This document shows, in pieces, positions 47,669 through 58,604 of a stretch of 64,000 nucleotides of DNA. Each line of letters starts with the position of its first letter. Within the stretch, counting starts at the first letter, position 1. The translations under genes were made by a program, and so were the position numbers. The stretch is from Alopecurus myosuroides. Lineage: Eukaryota; Streptophyta; Magnoliopsida; Poales; Poaceae. Below the pieces are notes generated by a model. The model saw only the letters and a program-made list of their open reading frames with translations, did no database searches and was not told the DNA's origin. The stretch lies in NCBI GenBank assembly GCA_028641055.1, contig CM054058.1, positions 234,959,551 through 235,023,550 on the forward strand. Direction: 5' to 3'.

Positions 47669-49049
47669 GTTGGCGCCCACCGTGGGGCCTGCGTCCAAAG
47701 GTGTTTACATCACGGGAGAAGCTCGGAAGAACATGAAGAACTTTGTCGTCGGCGAGATCTACTCCAATGACGAAGGAAAAAGGATAGTGGACAATTCCGG
47801 GTGGGAGTTGGAGCCGGATCACCTCGAATCCGGATCCACGGTGTCGATTGGCCAAATCAGTATCTTCATCGGCATGGTACGTACGCTCAATTTAAAAGGA
47901 CAATATCATGTGCATGTTACAGGGACTTCCAACAGGGACAAAAAGGCGTTAAAACAGACAGTGAATTCAGTTTCCTCGGCCACTCCGGGATACTTGAGAT
48001 GGGCAGAGCAAGAGGTAACGTGGAGCAGAAGGGATCATCCGGAAGGAATAGAGCGCCCCGGAACCCTGGCATTGGTAGTCTCGCCACAGGTCAATGGTTA
48101 TGAATTGAGAAAGGTATTGATGGACGGAGGGAGCAGCATCAACATCCTATATTGGGAAACCTTCTTGCGCATGAACCTCAAAGAATCTCAGCTACAGAAA
48201 AGTTCGACGGTTTTTCATGGAATCGTGCCGGGTCATTCGGCGCGCCCCGAAGGAAAAATTACATTGGAAGTAGCCTTCGGAGAGTCGGTAGATAACTATC
48301 GGGTGGAATGGCTCACGTTTGAGGTGGTCAGGTTGCACAGTCCTTACCACGCGTTGTTCGGAAGGCCGGCTTACGCTAAGTTCATGGCTAGGCCGTGCTA
48401 TGTATATTTGCAGTTAAAGATTCCAGGCCCCAAGCAGACCATCACTATCCATGGAAACCGGGATATAGCAGCAGAATGCGATGAGGGAGATTCGGTAATG
48501 GCTGAACAAGCCTGCAGAAAGGAAGAACTTAAATATTACCGGTCTCAGGTGGATCCGGATGATGGCACAGCATTGAGAAGACCAGATTCCGAGGACGAAA
48601 GAGTAAAATTTAAGGCGGCTCAAGACACCAAGAAAGTAGATTTTGTGGAAGGAGACCCCGCCAAGCAGTTCACTATAGGGTCCAATTTGGAAAGCGCGCA
48701 AGAAAAGGCTCTAGTGGAATTCATACGCTCAAATGCGGATGTGTTTGCCTGGACACCCAGCGACATGCCGGGTATCCCCACCGAGTTGGCAGAGCACAGT
48801 TTGCATGTGGATCCCAAGGCCAGGCCTGTGAAGCAAGGTTTGAGAAAAATGAATGAGGAAAGGAGAAGAGCTATAGGTGAGGAAATCGCGCGACTATTAA
48901 CCGCAGGCTTTATCATGGAAGTATTTCACCCCGACTGGTTAGCAAATCCGGTTCTTGTGATGAAAAGACAAATGAATGGAGGATGTGCATCGATTTCACG
49001 AACCTCAACAAGCATTGTCCAAAGGATCCGTTCGCGCTGCCAAGGATAG
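47571..49049 (+). pseudogene. Tat-5 leader, protease and RT start; gag missing
   Basis: The best ATG is 47571 (CCGCCATGTC), inside the LTR. The frame reads through the LTR end and PBS (RQLAPTVGPA) into a leader (VSIGQISIFIGM). It then goes almost directly into the region before protease (SSATPGYLRWAEQEVTW), the active site MDGGSSINILYWETF (about 48123), GIVPGHS and ALFGRPAYAKFMARPCYVY. RT starts with KQGLRKMNEERRRAIGEEI and fails at NPVLVMKRQ through a lost base in an A-run near 48962. About 450 bp separate the LTR from protease, so there is no room for a capsid domain. Confidence 0.85.
47669..47688 (+). other. Primer-binding site of Tat-5
   Basis: GTTGGCGCCCACCGTGGGGC begins right after the LTR end; it is the same as in Tat-3. 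The tRNA is not assigned. Confidence 0.75.
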
Positions 49050-49759
49050 ACCAAATCATAGACGCGGTAGCCGGAAGCGACTTGCTATGTTTCTTGGACG
49101 CATATTCGGGGTACCACCAGATTAAACTCAAGAGGGAGGATTGGGGGAAAACGTCATTCATAACCCCTTTTGGGGCCTTCTGCTACAAAACCATGACGTT
49201 TGGATTGAAAAACGCGGGCGCAACGTACCAGCGGTGTATTCAGAAGTGCTTTGAGGATCAAATTGGGCGCAACGTGCACGCGTATGTGGATGATGTGGTT
49301 ATTAAGACCCGGAAGGCAGAGACATTTATTGATGATTTAAAGGAAACGTTTAAAAACTTGAGAAGGTATCAGATGAAGCTTAACCCAACGAAGTGTGTAT
49401 TCGGAGTTCCGGCCGGGAAGTTACTCGGCTTTATAGTCTCCGAGAGAGGAATCGAGGCAAACCCGGATAAAATCAAGGCCATCCAGAGTTTGAAGAAACC
49501 GGAAAATTTGAAGCACGTTCAAAAGCTCACGGGCTGCGTAGCAGCCTTGAGCCGGTTCGTATCCAGGCTTGGAGAAAAGGCAATACCCTTGTACCGGCTT
49601 TTGCGGAAATCAGATAAGTTCGTATGGGATCAGGAGGCAGATGAGGCGTTTGAAGCACTAAAGAAGCAGTTATCTAAAGCGCCAGTACTAGCGGCGCCGG
49701 GTCCTAAAGAGCCATGTTATTATACGTGGCAGCCGGTCCCCGAGCCGTCAGCGCAGTAG
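48983..49759 (+). pseudogene. Tat-5 reverse transcriptase core
   Basis: MCIDFTNLNKHCPKDPFALPRID, FLDAYSGYHQI, TFGLKNAGATYQRC and YVDD (about 49283-49294), then KLLGFIVSERGIEANP and the connection region. The frame is lost near 49712 by a one-base deletion (KEPMLLYVAA split into two frames). It copies element RNA in the particle; here it is broken on both sides, though by single-base events only. Confidence 0.9.
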
Positions 49760-51924
49760 TTGTCGTGGAACGCAAAGAGGATGGGAAAGGTTACCCGGTC
49801 CAGAGGCCGGTTTATTATGTCAGCGAGGTGTTATCGGAAGCGAAGCAGCGTTACCCACATTGGCAAAAATTGGTGTTTGGGGTCTTTATGGCCAGCCGGA
49901 AGTTGAAGCCATATTTCCAAGAACATCCCATAACAGTGGTTAGTTCAATACCAATGTCGGATATCATCAGAAACTCGGATGCAACGGGAAGAATAGCCAA
50001 ATGGGCAATAGAGATGGGAGATTATCATATCAGCTACGAGCCCAGATCGGCAATCAAGTCCCAGGCCTTGGTTGATTTCGTTAACGACTGGACGCACACT
50101 GGAATGGTTACCGCAGTTCCAAGTTCCGAGTCATGGACCATGCACTTCGATGGATCAAAGTAGTACGAAGGGTCAGGAGCTGGAGTGGTGCTGACACCAC
50201 CAAAGGGGGATAAACTAAGTTACGTGCTGCAGATTCACTTCGATTGTTCAAACAACGTGGCCGAGTATGAGGCTCTGTTGCATGGCTTAAAGGTAGCCAA
50301 GGAGATGAACATTAAAAGGATACGATGCTTTGGAGATTCGGATCTCGTGGTGCAGCAGGTATCAGGAACCTGGGATAGAAAGGACGCCACTATGGCAGCG
50401 TACCGCAGGGAGGTTGATAGGGTTGCCGGGTGTTTTTCCGGGTATGAAGTGGAGCACATAGACAGAAGAAAAAACGAGGCAGCGGACGCACTCGCCAGAC
50501 TCGGCTCGCGCAGGGAGCCGGTTCCACCCAATGTTTTCCTGGACGAGCTATGGCGACCGTCAGTTAAATCCGAGTCTGAAGAAGAACTAGCAAATCGAGA
50601 CCCGGATGTGGAGCTCGTGGCTACAATACGTGACGTTCCCGAGTGGACAGAGCCATATCTGGCCTACTTATCGCGGGGCGAACTACCAGAACAGGAGGTA
50701 CTAGCAAGACAAATCCTGAGGCGGGCAAAAGGATATGCTATTATCAATGGGGAGTTGTACAAGAGAAGTGCGGCAGGAGTCTTTTTGCGCTGTGTGACAC
50801 CAGAAGAAGGCCGACAGATCCTTAAGGAGATCCATGAAGGTGATTGTGGGCATCATGCGTCCACAAGGTCCCTTGTGGCCAAGGCCTATCGGCATGGGTT
50901 CTTCTGGCTCACAGCTCTAGCAGACGCGGAACGGATAGTGGCAAGGTGCGACGGATGTCAAAGGTACGCTCGCCAAACTCATGTGCCGGCTATGGAGTTA
51001 CGGACCATCCCATTAACTTGGCCATTCGCTGTTTGGGGTATGGACATGGTTGGCCCCTTCCATATGTCACCCTGCAAGAAGACGCACCTTTTAGTGGCTG
51101 TTGATAAGTTTACCAAATGGGTGGAGGTTATGCCGGTCACCAATTGCGAAGCGGCCACAGCAGTCAAGTTCCTGAAAAGAATTATATACCGGTTTGGATA
51201 CCCCCACAGCATAATTACCGACAATGGAACCAACATGTCCCTTGGAGAGATGGAAAAATTTTGTGGCAGCAATGGAATCAGGCTTGATGTAGCATCAGTG
51301 GCACATCCGCAAGCCAACGGGCAAGTGGAGAGGGCGAACCAAGAGCTACTTCGTGGATTGAAACCACGACTGAGGGTTCCTTGTATCAGGGCCGCTGGGG
51401 CATGGGTTGAAGAACTTCCTTCCGTGGTCTGGGGTATCAATACTACACCTAACCGATCCACCCAGATGACACATTTCTTCATGGTCTACGGCGCAGAAGC
51501 AGTATTACCAAGCGACATCATTCATGATTCACCAAGAGTGACAGCCTATGTCGAAGTGGAGAACGAGAAGACCCGGCAAGACGCCGTGGATATGTTAGAA
51601 GAACAAAGGGAGCAAGCCTTGGAAAGGTCAGCCATATATCAGCAGGACTTGCGAAGATATCATAGCCGGCGGGTGAAAAGCCGGGTCTTCCAGGAGGGAG
51701 ACTTGGTCCTGCGCTTGGTTCAGACAAACGAGGGAAAGCACAAACTATCGCCACCATGGGAAGGACCTTTCATCGTAAGCCGGAGTCTGCATAATGGGTC
51801 ATATTACTTGATAGATGCAAGAGAATAATCGGCCACAATCAACGACACTGCTCACACTACTGCACCTATGCAAGAAAGAGATAGACCATGGAACGTGGCT
51901 CAGCTACGTCCGTACTATACTTAG
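49714..51924 (+). pseudogene. Tat-5 RNase H and integrase
   Basis: One frame from 49714 covers the RT/RNase H tether (VYYVSEVLSEAKQRYPH) and RNase H (FDGSK, NNVAEYEALLHG, FGDSDLVVQQV, AADALARLGS), with one in-frame TAG at 50161-50163. Integrase follows: HHCC finger (GHHASTRS...CDGCQRYAR), core D at GMDMVGPF, D at ITDNGTNM, E at PQANGQVERANQEL, and the C-terminal FQEGDLVLRLVQ and WEGPFIV. A TAA at 51826-51828 comes before the expected pol end (RPYYT, stop 51922-51924). DDE residues are intact. Confidence 0.9.
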
Positions 51925-52998
51925 CAGAAAACGATGTAACATGCAGCAGGTTTCAGACGCACTCTTTTCCTATCCGGGGCACCCTTGGGGACTGGACGGG
52001 TTTTTAATGAGGCGGCTTGCTGGCCTAATTTTCTCATATCAAATAAAAAGGAGATTATCAGGAAAAGAGGCAATTGTCATTTATACGGTGTGCATATTCA
52101 GGTCTTGAGGGCTGGTTGCTCCTATAAGCACAGCTGCAAACTCAAAAAAGACCCGGCCTTGATGCCAATGAGTTATAGGGGCCGGTCACTCGAAAAAACG
52201 AGTGCGGCTACAATCTTATAACCGGACAAAGAAGTCCAAATTTCTCGGCTATTCTTACTTAAGCTCGATGTGACTCGCAACAAAGTGGCATGATTTGTTC
52301 GCTTACGATTACTGTCGGTCATGAGACCCAAACGGGACTTGCTTGACCCCGTTTTCGTATTGATGTAACAACATGGTATCCACGCGAAAGCCGGCTTATA
52401 GTACAAGGTAGTTGAAAGGGTCATCTAAACCACAAGTTATGCAGAGTATAAGGCTAGCAGCCGGAAACTCAACGATTATCAAGCATAACTTCAAACATCA
52501 TAAAAAGCTGTCCTGAAGTCTTGGGCATTTAGCGACAGGCGATTCGTTTCCTTGAAAAGAAACAATCACGTGTCCTAGACGCGGAAACCCGGACTGGGGG
52601 ATTTGTGAGCTCTGAAGAAGAAACAGCATTATCCAGCCGATAAAATTCCAACGAGCCATGCATCCGGGTCTCGGGGGCTTAGGCATCCGGGTGTAAGCCC
52701 GTTCCCCAGATGTCAACGAAACCCGGAGGTCGGGTCTCGCCAAGGAAAGCATAAAAAAAAAAGTAAAGGTACAAGGTATCAAGAATAAAGTAAGTGGATA
52801 TCAAGAACAAGCGGGTGCAAAGACACATTAATCAAAAGCCCAAAGGGGCGCAAAGTGCATCGGGAGTTTAAACAAAAATATTACAAAAACCCTAAAGTAT
52901 CAAAAGAGCACAGGCGCTCCGCTTAAACAAATAATAAAGCTGTTTTAACGACGCTTTGCCGACTGACGCATATGGAATGATAGGCGATATTCATTACT
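51925..52998 (+). other. Tat-5 spacer after pol
   Basis: No supported ORF. It includes a PPT-like TCTCGGGGGCTTAGG at about 52670. It corresponds to the 3' UTR of the antisense gene on the other strand. Confidence 0.5.
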
Positions 52999-55900
52999 TC
53001 AAACTGCAGGATCCATCTTGGCCTTGCCCTTGTTGCCACTGGTGGTGGCGGCGCCACTCGGATCAGTAGCAGTCCCGGGTTGCGAAGTTGCAGGAGCAGA
53101 GTCGGCATCGGCCTTCTTGGCAGCTTCGTCCCTTATCTTGATTGCCTCCTCCCTCCAACGGGCAAGCATATCGTACGGCTGGGGGCGGTTCGCCTTGACA
53201 ATCTTGTCATTAGCATCATAAGCAGGGAGAATCACATCAATCTCTAAGCTATCAGCGATAACGCTAGCCGGATGACGGACTTCTTTCTGAATAGCCTTGA
53301 AGTCCTTTGGCAAAAACTTGGACCCATCCAAGTTGAACTCTGGAAATCCGCTCATAAGTTTGGCCAGCTCTAGCTTGGGAGCGTAGGCTTTAGCCAACGC
53401 GAGCCCCCGGGTTACCCCAAATCGGCAGGAGGACCGTTTCCAGTGCCAAATCCACTCGGGGATCGTGGAGCAGAATTCCAGTAATCTCTTCATATTATCT
53501 GGCCTGACACCCGGCAGTCGCAACTCATCAAGTATCCAGCTAACTCCGCTGCAAAGTTGGCGAAGAGTATTTTTGATGGTTTTTAGCTTAGCAGCGTCAT
53601 CTTCTTCGGGGGCAGCATCACTTGGGCCTGCTAAAGAGGCCAAAGGAGCAAAGATAATAAGTAAGCAAGTACAGTGGTTCATATCAAAGGAATCCGGGTC
53701 ATAAAAAAGGTGAAATTTAAAAATCTTACCAGTCGCGGTACGATAAACGTCAGCAATTTGCACGGAAAGTGTTGTCAGTTTATCCTTAGCCTTGTGAGCT
53801 CTTTTCCTGTACCTTTTCGTCATTTTTTGGCACCTGCGAGCTTCAGTCTCCGCAGCTTCACGAAGGGCCGTTTCTTTTTCAATACGCTTGGTGGACTTGG
53901 CCAGCTTCTTCTTCAACTGTGAAACATAGTCCTATAAGGAAGCATGAAGAGGGATTAGCCAGAAACATTATACAAAGTTCCAAGCAAGTTACTTAGTAAT
54001 TTACTTGGAACTTGGGGACTATGTGTGGAAACAATTGGTACTACTCGGGATTACCTCGTGCTTAGTTATTAAGGCGTCTAGTATGTTTTCTTCATCACCC
54101 TTCAAGGTATGGAGGGCATCTAGCATTTGAGCAAAGGTCATGTCTTCAGGGCGAAGTCGAGAAGGGCCGGAAGACTGGCCTTCCTGTTGAAGGGTTGTTC
54201 CGGGTCTGGGGGTCGAAACCCGGACCGTTTGAGTGTCCGGGTTAGGAGAACCCGACTTGGTCTCCAAAATGATATCTTCGTCCACCTCCTCAGAGGGCTG
54301 GGGTGATGCAGTTTTTGGTGGAGGTGGGTCCTTAAAAGGGTCTTCTTCATTTCCGTCCTCGGCCTCGTCCTCAACCTCAATGTCCATGTTATTACTCGGC
54401 TTCTCCTCTCCCTGCCTTTCTGCTTCAGGAATATCCGGGTCACTCATCGTAACTGTGGCGCTGAAAGGAAAAAAGGAGACATTGATTAGTGGAATGTATG
54501 GAAAAAAGAAAGATAACAAGTGCGAGAGAATGTAAGTAAAGGTAGTTTACCCGGTGTTCACAGCATAGTCCGGGGGAAGCTCGCAGCTGGAGGCGGATGA
54601 CGTTGGTAAAAGCACTGGCTGCGGTACGCGAAATTGCCCGGCAAGTGGATGACTAGGAGATGGATGACGTTGAGGAGATTGGGAAGGTTGAGCTGGAGGG
54701 GTGCTGGCTCGATGAGCGGGTGAGGTGGAGATACCCGGGTTAAGGGGATCATCCCCCGGAGAACTCCGGGTCACCCTACGTTTAGTCGGGAGAGGGTCCT
54801 TCAAGAAGGGTGAATGTGATAATCGCACATTAAGTTCACGCATAGTGGCAAAGGAGTAAGGCGCACAAGACATGGAAGAGAAGGGAACCTTTTCAACTAC
54901 CCCTCTAGCTTTCCTTTTGTTTCCAACTGGGGGGTCTTGGTCAGACTCGGTGGCTTCCGGGTCATTTTCTTCTTCCTCCTCTTCGTCCTCTGACCCTGAA
55001 AGCCGAGTAAGTATCAGATAAGAAAGGACGAGTGGTAAGAAAGGTGGCACAGATGAAAGGCAGGTATAAAGGTTATGAAAGAGTACCCTCGTCGTCATCA
55101 ATGGACTCGTTTTCCCCTTCGGGGTCTTGGGAGGGAGGAGAGTTCTCGACCTTCCAGAAGGGATCGTCAGCCTGTGGACAAGTAAATGCAAGTAGTGGTT
55201 AGAGACTATAGCGGATAAAAGTGCTGAAACAAGAAAAAGGGGGTCAGGTCTTACCGCTGGAGCGGGATTCTCCCGAGTAAACGGGGGTAGCCCGGTAGCG
55301 TTCTTTATAACATCTAGCCTCTCCATCAGGAAGCCCTTGATGGTCTTGTTGGTGTTGCCAGCAGGGAAGTTCTTGGTGGAGTAGCGGAGGGAGTCCGTGA
55401 TGTGACCCGAGTACTCGTGTAGCAACTTCGAACGAATGGAGTTGGGCTGAACCCGGAAATCTACCCAAGTCTTTATTAGATTAAGCCCAAGAAGGCCATG
55501 GGCTGAGAGGGCTGCTAGTTTGGCCAAAAAGGGCTGAATTGCTTCCCTATCAGGCTCGGGTGCAAAAGCGCTAAAAGACTCGGAGGGTTCAAGGAGGCTC
55601 TCCGAGTAACCCGGCAATTTCCTCTCACCATCCGGAGAAGTGTCATGGCAATAAAAGAAAGATAGTTGCCAGTTGTTGACGTGGGAGTTCAAGTTAAGAG
55701 TTGGCATTAGTGAGTGCTTGCGGCGCTGGATAGATACCCCGCCACAAGTAAGAAGAGCTCCGTCATCGCTCTCGCGACACAGCTCGCATTGGAATAACTA
55801 AATAAAAAGATCCAGGCTTGGTGGAATGCATAAGTAAGATTCAGACAAGACTATGAAATGGGTAATATTCAGCATAGAGTTAGGCCCTATGTCGAACACC

Positions 55901-56184
55901 CGGAGGCCGTAGTGGCTTAAGATTTCCCGGAAGAAAGGGTGACCCGGAGGACGAAATCCCCGGGTCACGTGCTCGGTAAAACAGATTACCTCATTCCCGG
56001 CAGGAGTAGGACGGGTCTCATCGTCAGGAGCCCTCCAATGTATCTCCTTTTGAGAGGGAAGGATTCCTAATTCGGCCATTCCTTCCAGCTTGGCCTTCGT
56101 CGTTGAAGACCGACCCCAGTTGGCAGAAGTGGTTTGAGGGGTCTTGGTCGGAGCTGGGTGCCTTCCCTGTCTTTTCGGAGCCAT
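52999..56184 (-). CDS. Antisense six-exon gene in Tat-5 (PF04195-type protein)
   Basis: Minus-strand exons: 56184-55255, 55171-55087, 54995-54551, 54460-54055, 53931-53730, 53630-52999. All introns are GT...AG, every junction keeps phase, and the total is 2700 nt (899 residues). Exon 1: basic start MAPKRQGRHP, the family block (NEVICFTEHVTRGFRPPGH, LNITHFIVLSESYLCIPPSLD), then WQLSFFYCHD and SKLLHEYSGHITDSLRY. Exons 2-4: acidic, Ser/Pro-rich, with a KRKAR basic patch. Exon 5: coiled coil (QLKKKLAKSTKRIEKETALREA). Exon 6: helical module and Ala/Pro-rich end. One in-frame TAG at 55798-55800 would truncate it. Tat-1 has the same exon plan. Function is unknown; family members are only annotated as gypsy-type transposon proteins. 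Confidence 0.75.
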
Positions 56185-57341
56185 GGAGTTGACCTGCAAG
56201 GGACAAGAGATGTATGGAGTAAGATTCGGAGTATCAGATTGTCCGAGTCTGGAAATATCAAGACAATGCGAAGGCTAAAATAATACCCGGATAACGCGCT
56301 ACGATGTTAAATGTGGAGGATTTTCCGGGTGTCAGATGAGGTTGAGTAAATTGTTAATTACTTACGTATTGAGGTGGGTTGGGCGAACATGGATGGTTGC
56401 CCATACCTTTATTGCGAAGGAAATAGCTGGAAAAAGAGGATTTTCCGGATGTTAATGAGACAAGCGGAAAAAACAAGGTGGAACGGATCTAGGTTGAAAA
56501 GCTTGCGAGCGATCTTATATAAAGTTTGATGGTTAATAAATGCGCGGGGATGAGCTGCGACTACGCATCAGGTGCTTAGAGGAGCTAAGGACTATCGAAG
56601 CGGTTTGATTTGACGACACCAGGAAGGTAATTTACGGGTTGATCCAGATCCGATCCTGGTCAAATTGAAGAAATTGCGAGTTTCAATTGGATGATTGAGA
56701 GAGGCTTACCGAGGGGATTGAGGTCCGAAATGAGGGTGGTGCGTGGCGCGGCTTGAGTGTCTCTCCACGGCCCTCGATGAGAGAAGCGAAGATGTGACGA
56801 CGATGCTTGATGGCGGTGCTGGATAGCTCGAGGTCGAGCGCGGCCGGCAATGGCCTTGTCTTTTGTAGTGTGCGCGAGCCCGGCGGCAGGAACTGCGAGG
56901 GAGCGAGGAGAAAGGGGATGATGAGGCGAGGTGAAAGGCCTAGGTTTACCTTCGATTGATATTTATAAGGGAGGTGGTGAGCTCACCCGTGGCTGGAAAA
57001 CCGGAAGTTACGGAGCCGTAATTATCCGCGCGGATTTGGCGTTGCATGCGTTCGGAACGAGGTAAAATGTTCCGTTGGCGGAGGAAACGCAACTTACCCC
57101 GAGATATCAGGGATCCTTATCGAGAGTGGGACCTTAACATTTTAGGGTTCAACTCTGGAAAGGCCTGTTAGGCATTCGGGGGAGGATCGAGTTACCGTAT
57201 GACCGTCATGGAGCTATGCCTAGCCATCTGTCAAAGCAATTTAACCCGGTTCTCATAAACTTGGGTGTTTCGTATCATTTTCAGGGAATAGCGAGCGCTT
57301 CAAGAATGAATCTGTGAAACCCGCGCTATCCTGGGGACTAC
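56185..57341 (-). promoter_or_regulatory. Upstream region of the antisense gene
   Basis: About 1.15 kb between the antisense ATG and the 3' LTR. TCTTGTCCCTTGCAG just before the ATG looks like an acceptor of a 5' UTR intron. On the minus strand a TATAAATATCA lies at about 56962-56972. A promoter here is inference. Confidence 0.4.
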
Positions 57342-57797
57342 TGATGAGGGGATAGTAACCCGGTATGCCAACTCCCAGGTGTGATCCGGCCCAAACGGCA
57401 GCTGGACCGGATCCGGCTAAGGCCAAAGAAACTTCTGGAAGGCCCAAGGCTTGTAAGATTCGTAACCCGGATTGTGGGTTGCGATAAGGAAAGTTAGAGT
57501 TTGTATAAAGAGTTCGAGTAGGACTTAGGGTGCGCTTTGTAGGGCAAGCCAAGGGGGGTATGGGTGCTATATAAACCAACCCCTAGGCTTAGCCTGGGAG
57601 AGATTCAAGTCATAGTTGTAACACCTGTTATCGAGTATCCAGCATAATTCATGTTGAGATCCGGCGAGTTATTTTCCGGTTCTTAGATTGCTTTCCGCCA
57701 TGTCTTCCTTCGAGCTAAACCCTCTCCCGAATACCTGTGTCGACTTGCCCCAAGATCAGTTACCCCCGGTAACATCTGCCGTGATTATCCCACGACA
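57342..57797 (+). repeat. 3' LTR of Tat-5
   Basis: 456 bp, same ends as the 5' LTR, TATATAAA at 57568-57575. It is preceded by the purine-rich CTGGGGACTAC. Confidence 0.95.
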
Positions 57798-57802
57798 ATA
57801 AT

Positions 57803-58594
57803 CATGATGACGAACTCATCAAGGCTCTTGAAAAGGAGAGATCCATGAGAGCCTCTCTTGAAGAGAAACTATATAGTCTACAAGAGACGTATGCTATTAG
57901 TGTTTCAAAGCTTAGAAAAGATAACGAGAAATCTCTTGCCAAGCTTAAGAAAGAACATGCCAAATCTCTTGTTTTACTTAAAGAATTTGAAGAGGAAGAG
58001 TTAAAGCTAGGAATAGCTCATGAAAAACTTGTCGAGGAGCATGACAAACTAAAAGGGGAGTTTGCATCTCTCAAAGAAATTCATGACAAACTTGCTAAGT
58101 CTCGAATCAAGCTTCTAGCTCAACAATCTAATAAGCATGTTGCATCTTCATAAAATAGCATCGTTATTGTGCCTACCTCTTCTACTACAACTAACATTGT
58201 AGGGAAGGAAAGAATTCTCAATGACGCAATAAGCTCTCAAGGTGCCAAGAAAGGAAAAGAGGGACTTGGCTTCGTTTCCAAGTCAAAGAAGAAATCGAAG
58301 AGTGTCACCTCTCCCTCCCAAAATGTTATCTTTGTGAAAGAGGGAGAGGTGCCCAAAGAGAAGGAGACCAACTCCATTATGGGTGGTGATACCTCTAGGG
58401 GGAGCATCACTCATAATGATTTCGCCGGAAAATATAACCCATCTTATGTTCTTATGAAATCTAGAGATGGTTATGCTAAATACGTTGGTACTTCTTATGG
58501 TGATGATTATCATTGCACTATTTGGGTTCCTAAGACCCTTGTGACTAACAAAAGAGGACCCGTTGAAGGATGGGTACCTAAATCAAGAAATTGA
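57803..58594 (+). pseudogene. Sirevirus gag, C-terminal part after Tat-5
   Basis: It continues in the frame left at 47213 once the insertion and one ATAAT copy are set aside. It is coiled-coil rich (ISVSKLRKDNEKSLAKLKKE), then an in-frame TAA at 58151-58153, and the same frame continues to a TGA at 58592-58594 (GWVPKSRN). The frame of protease differs by one from here. The stops are point changes, so the element was probably already defective or has decayed since. Confidence 0.75.
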
Positions 58595-58604
58595 TCTATT
58601 GTAG

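Larger units (their letters stand above)
47214..57797 (+). mobile_element. Young, complete-ended Tat-lineage gypsy element (Tat-5)
   Basis: 5' LTR 47214-47668, 3' LTR 57342-57797, and ATAAT duplication at 47209-47213 and 57798-57802. The LTRs have no substitution between them; the 3' copy has one extra G in a G-run. Inside: PBS, leader fused to protease, RT, RNase H, integrase, non-coding spacer, the antisense six-exon gene, PPT. No gag capsid or zinc knuckle is present, so it is non-autonomous. It is inserted in the gag frame of a Sirevirus. Confidence 0.95.
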
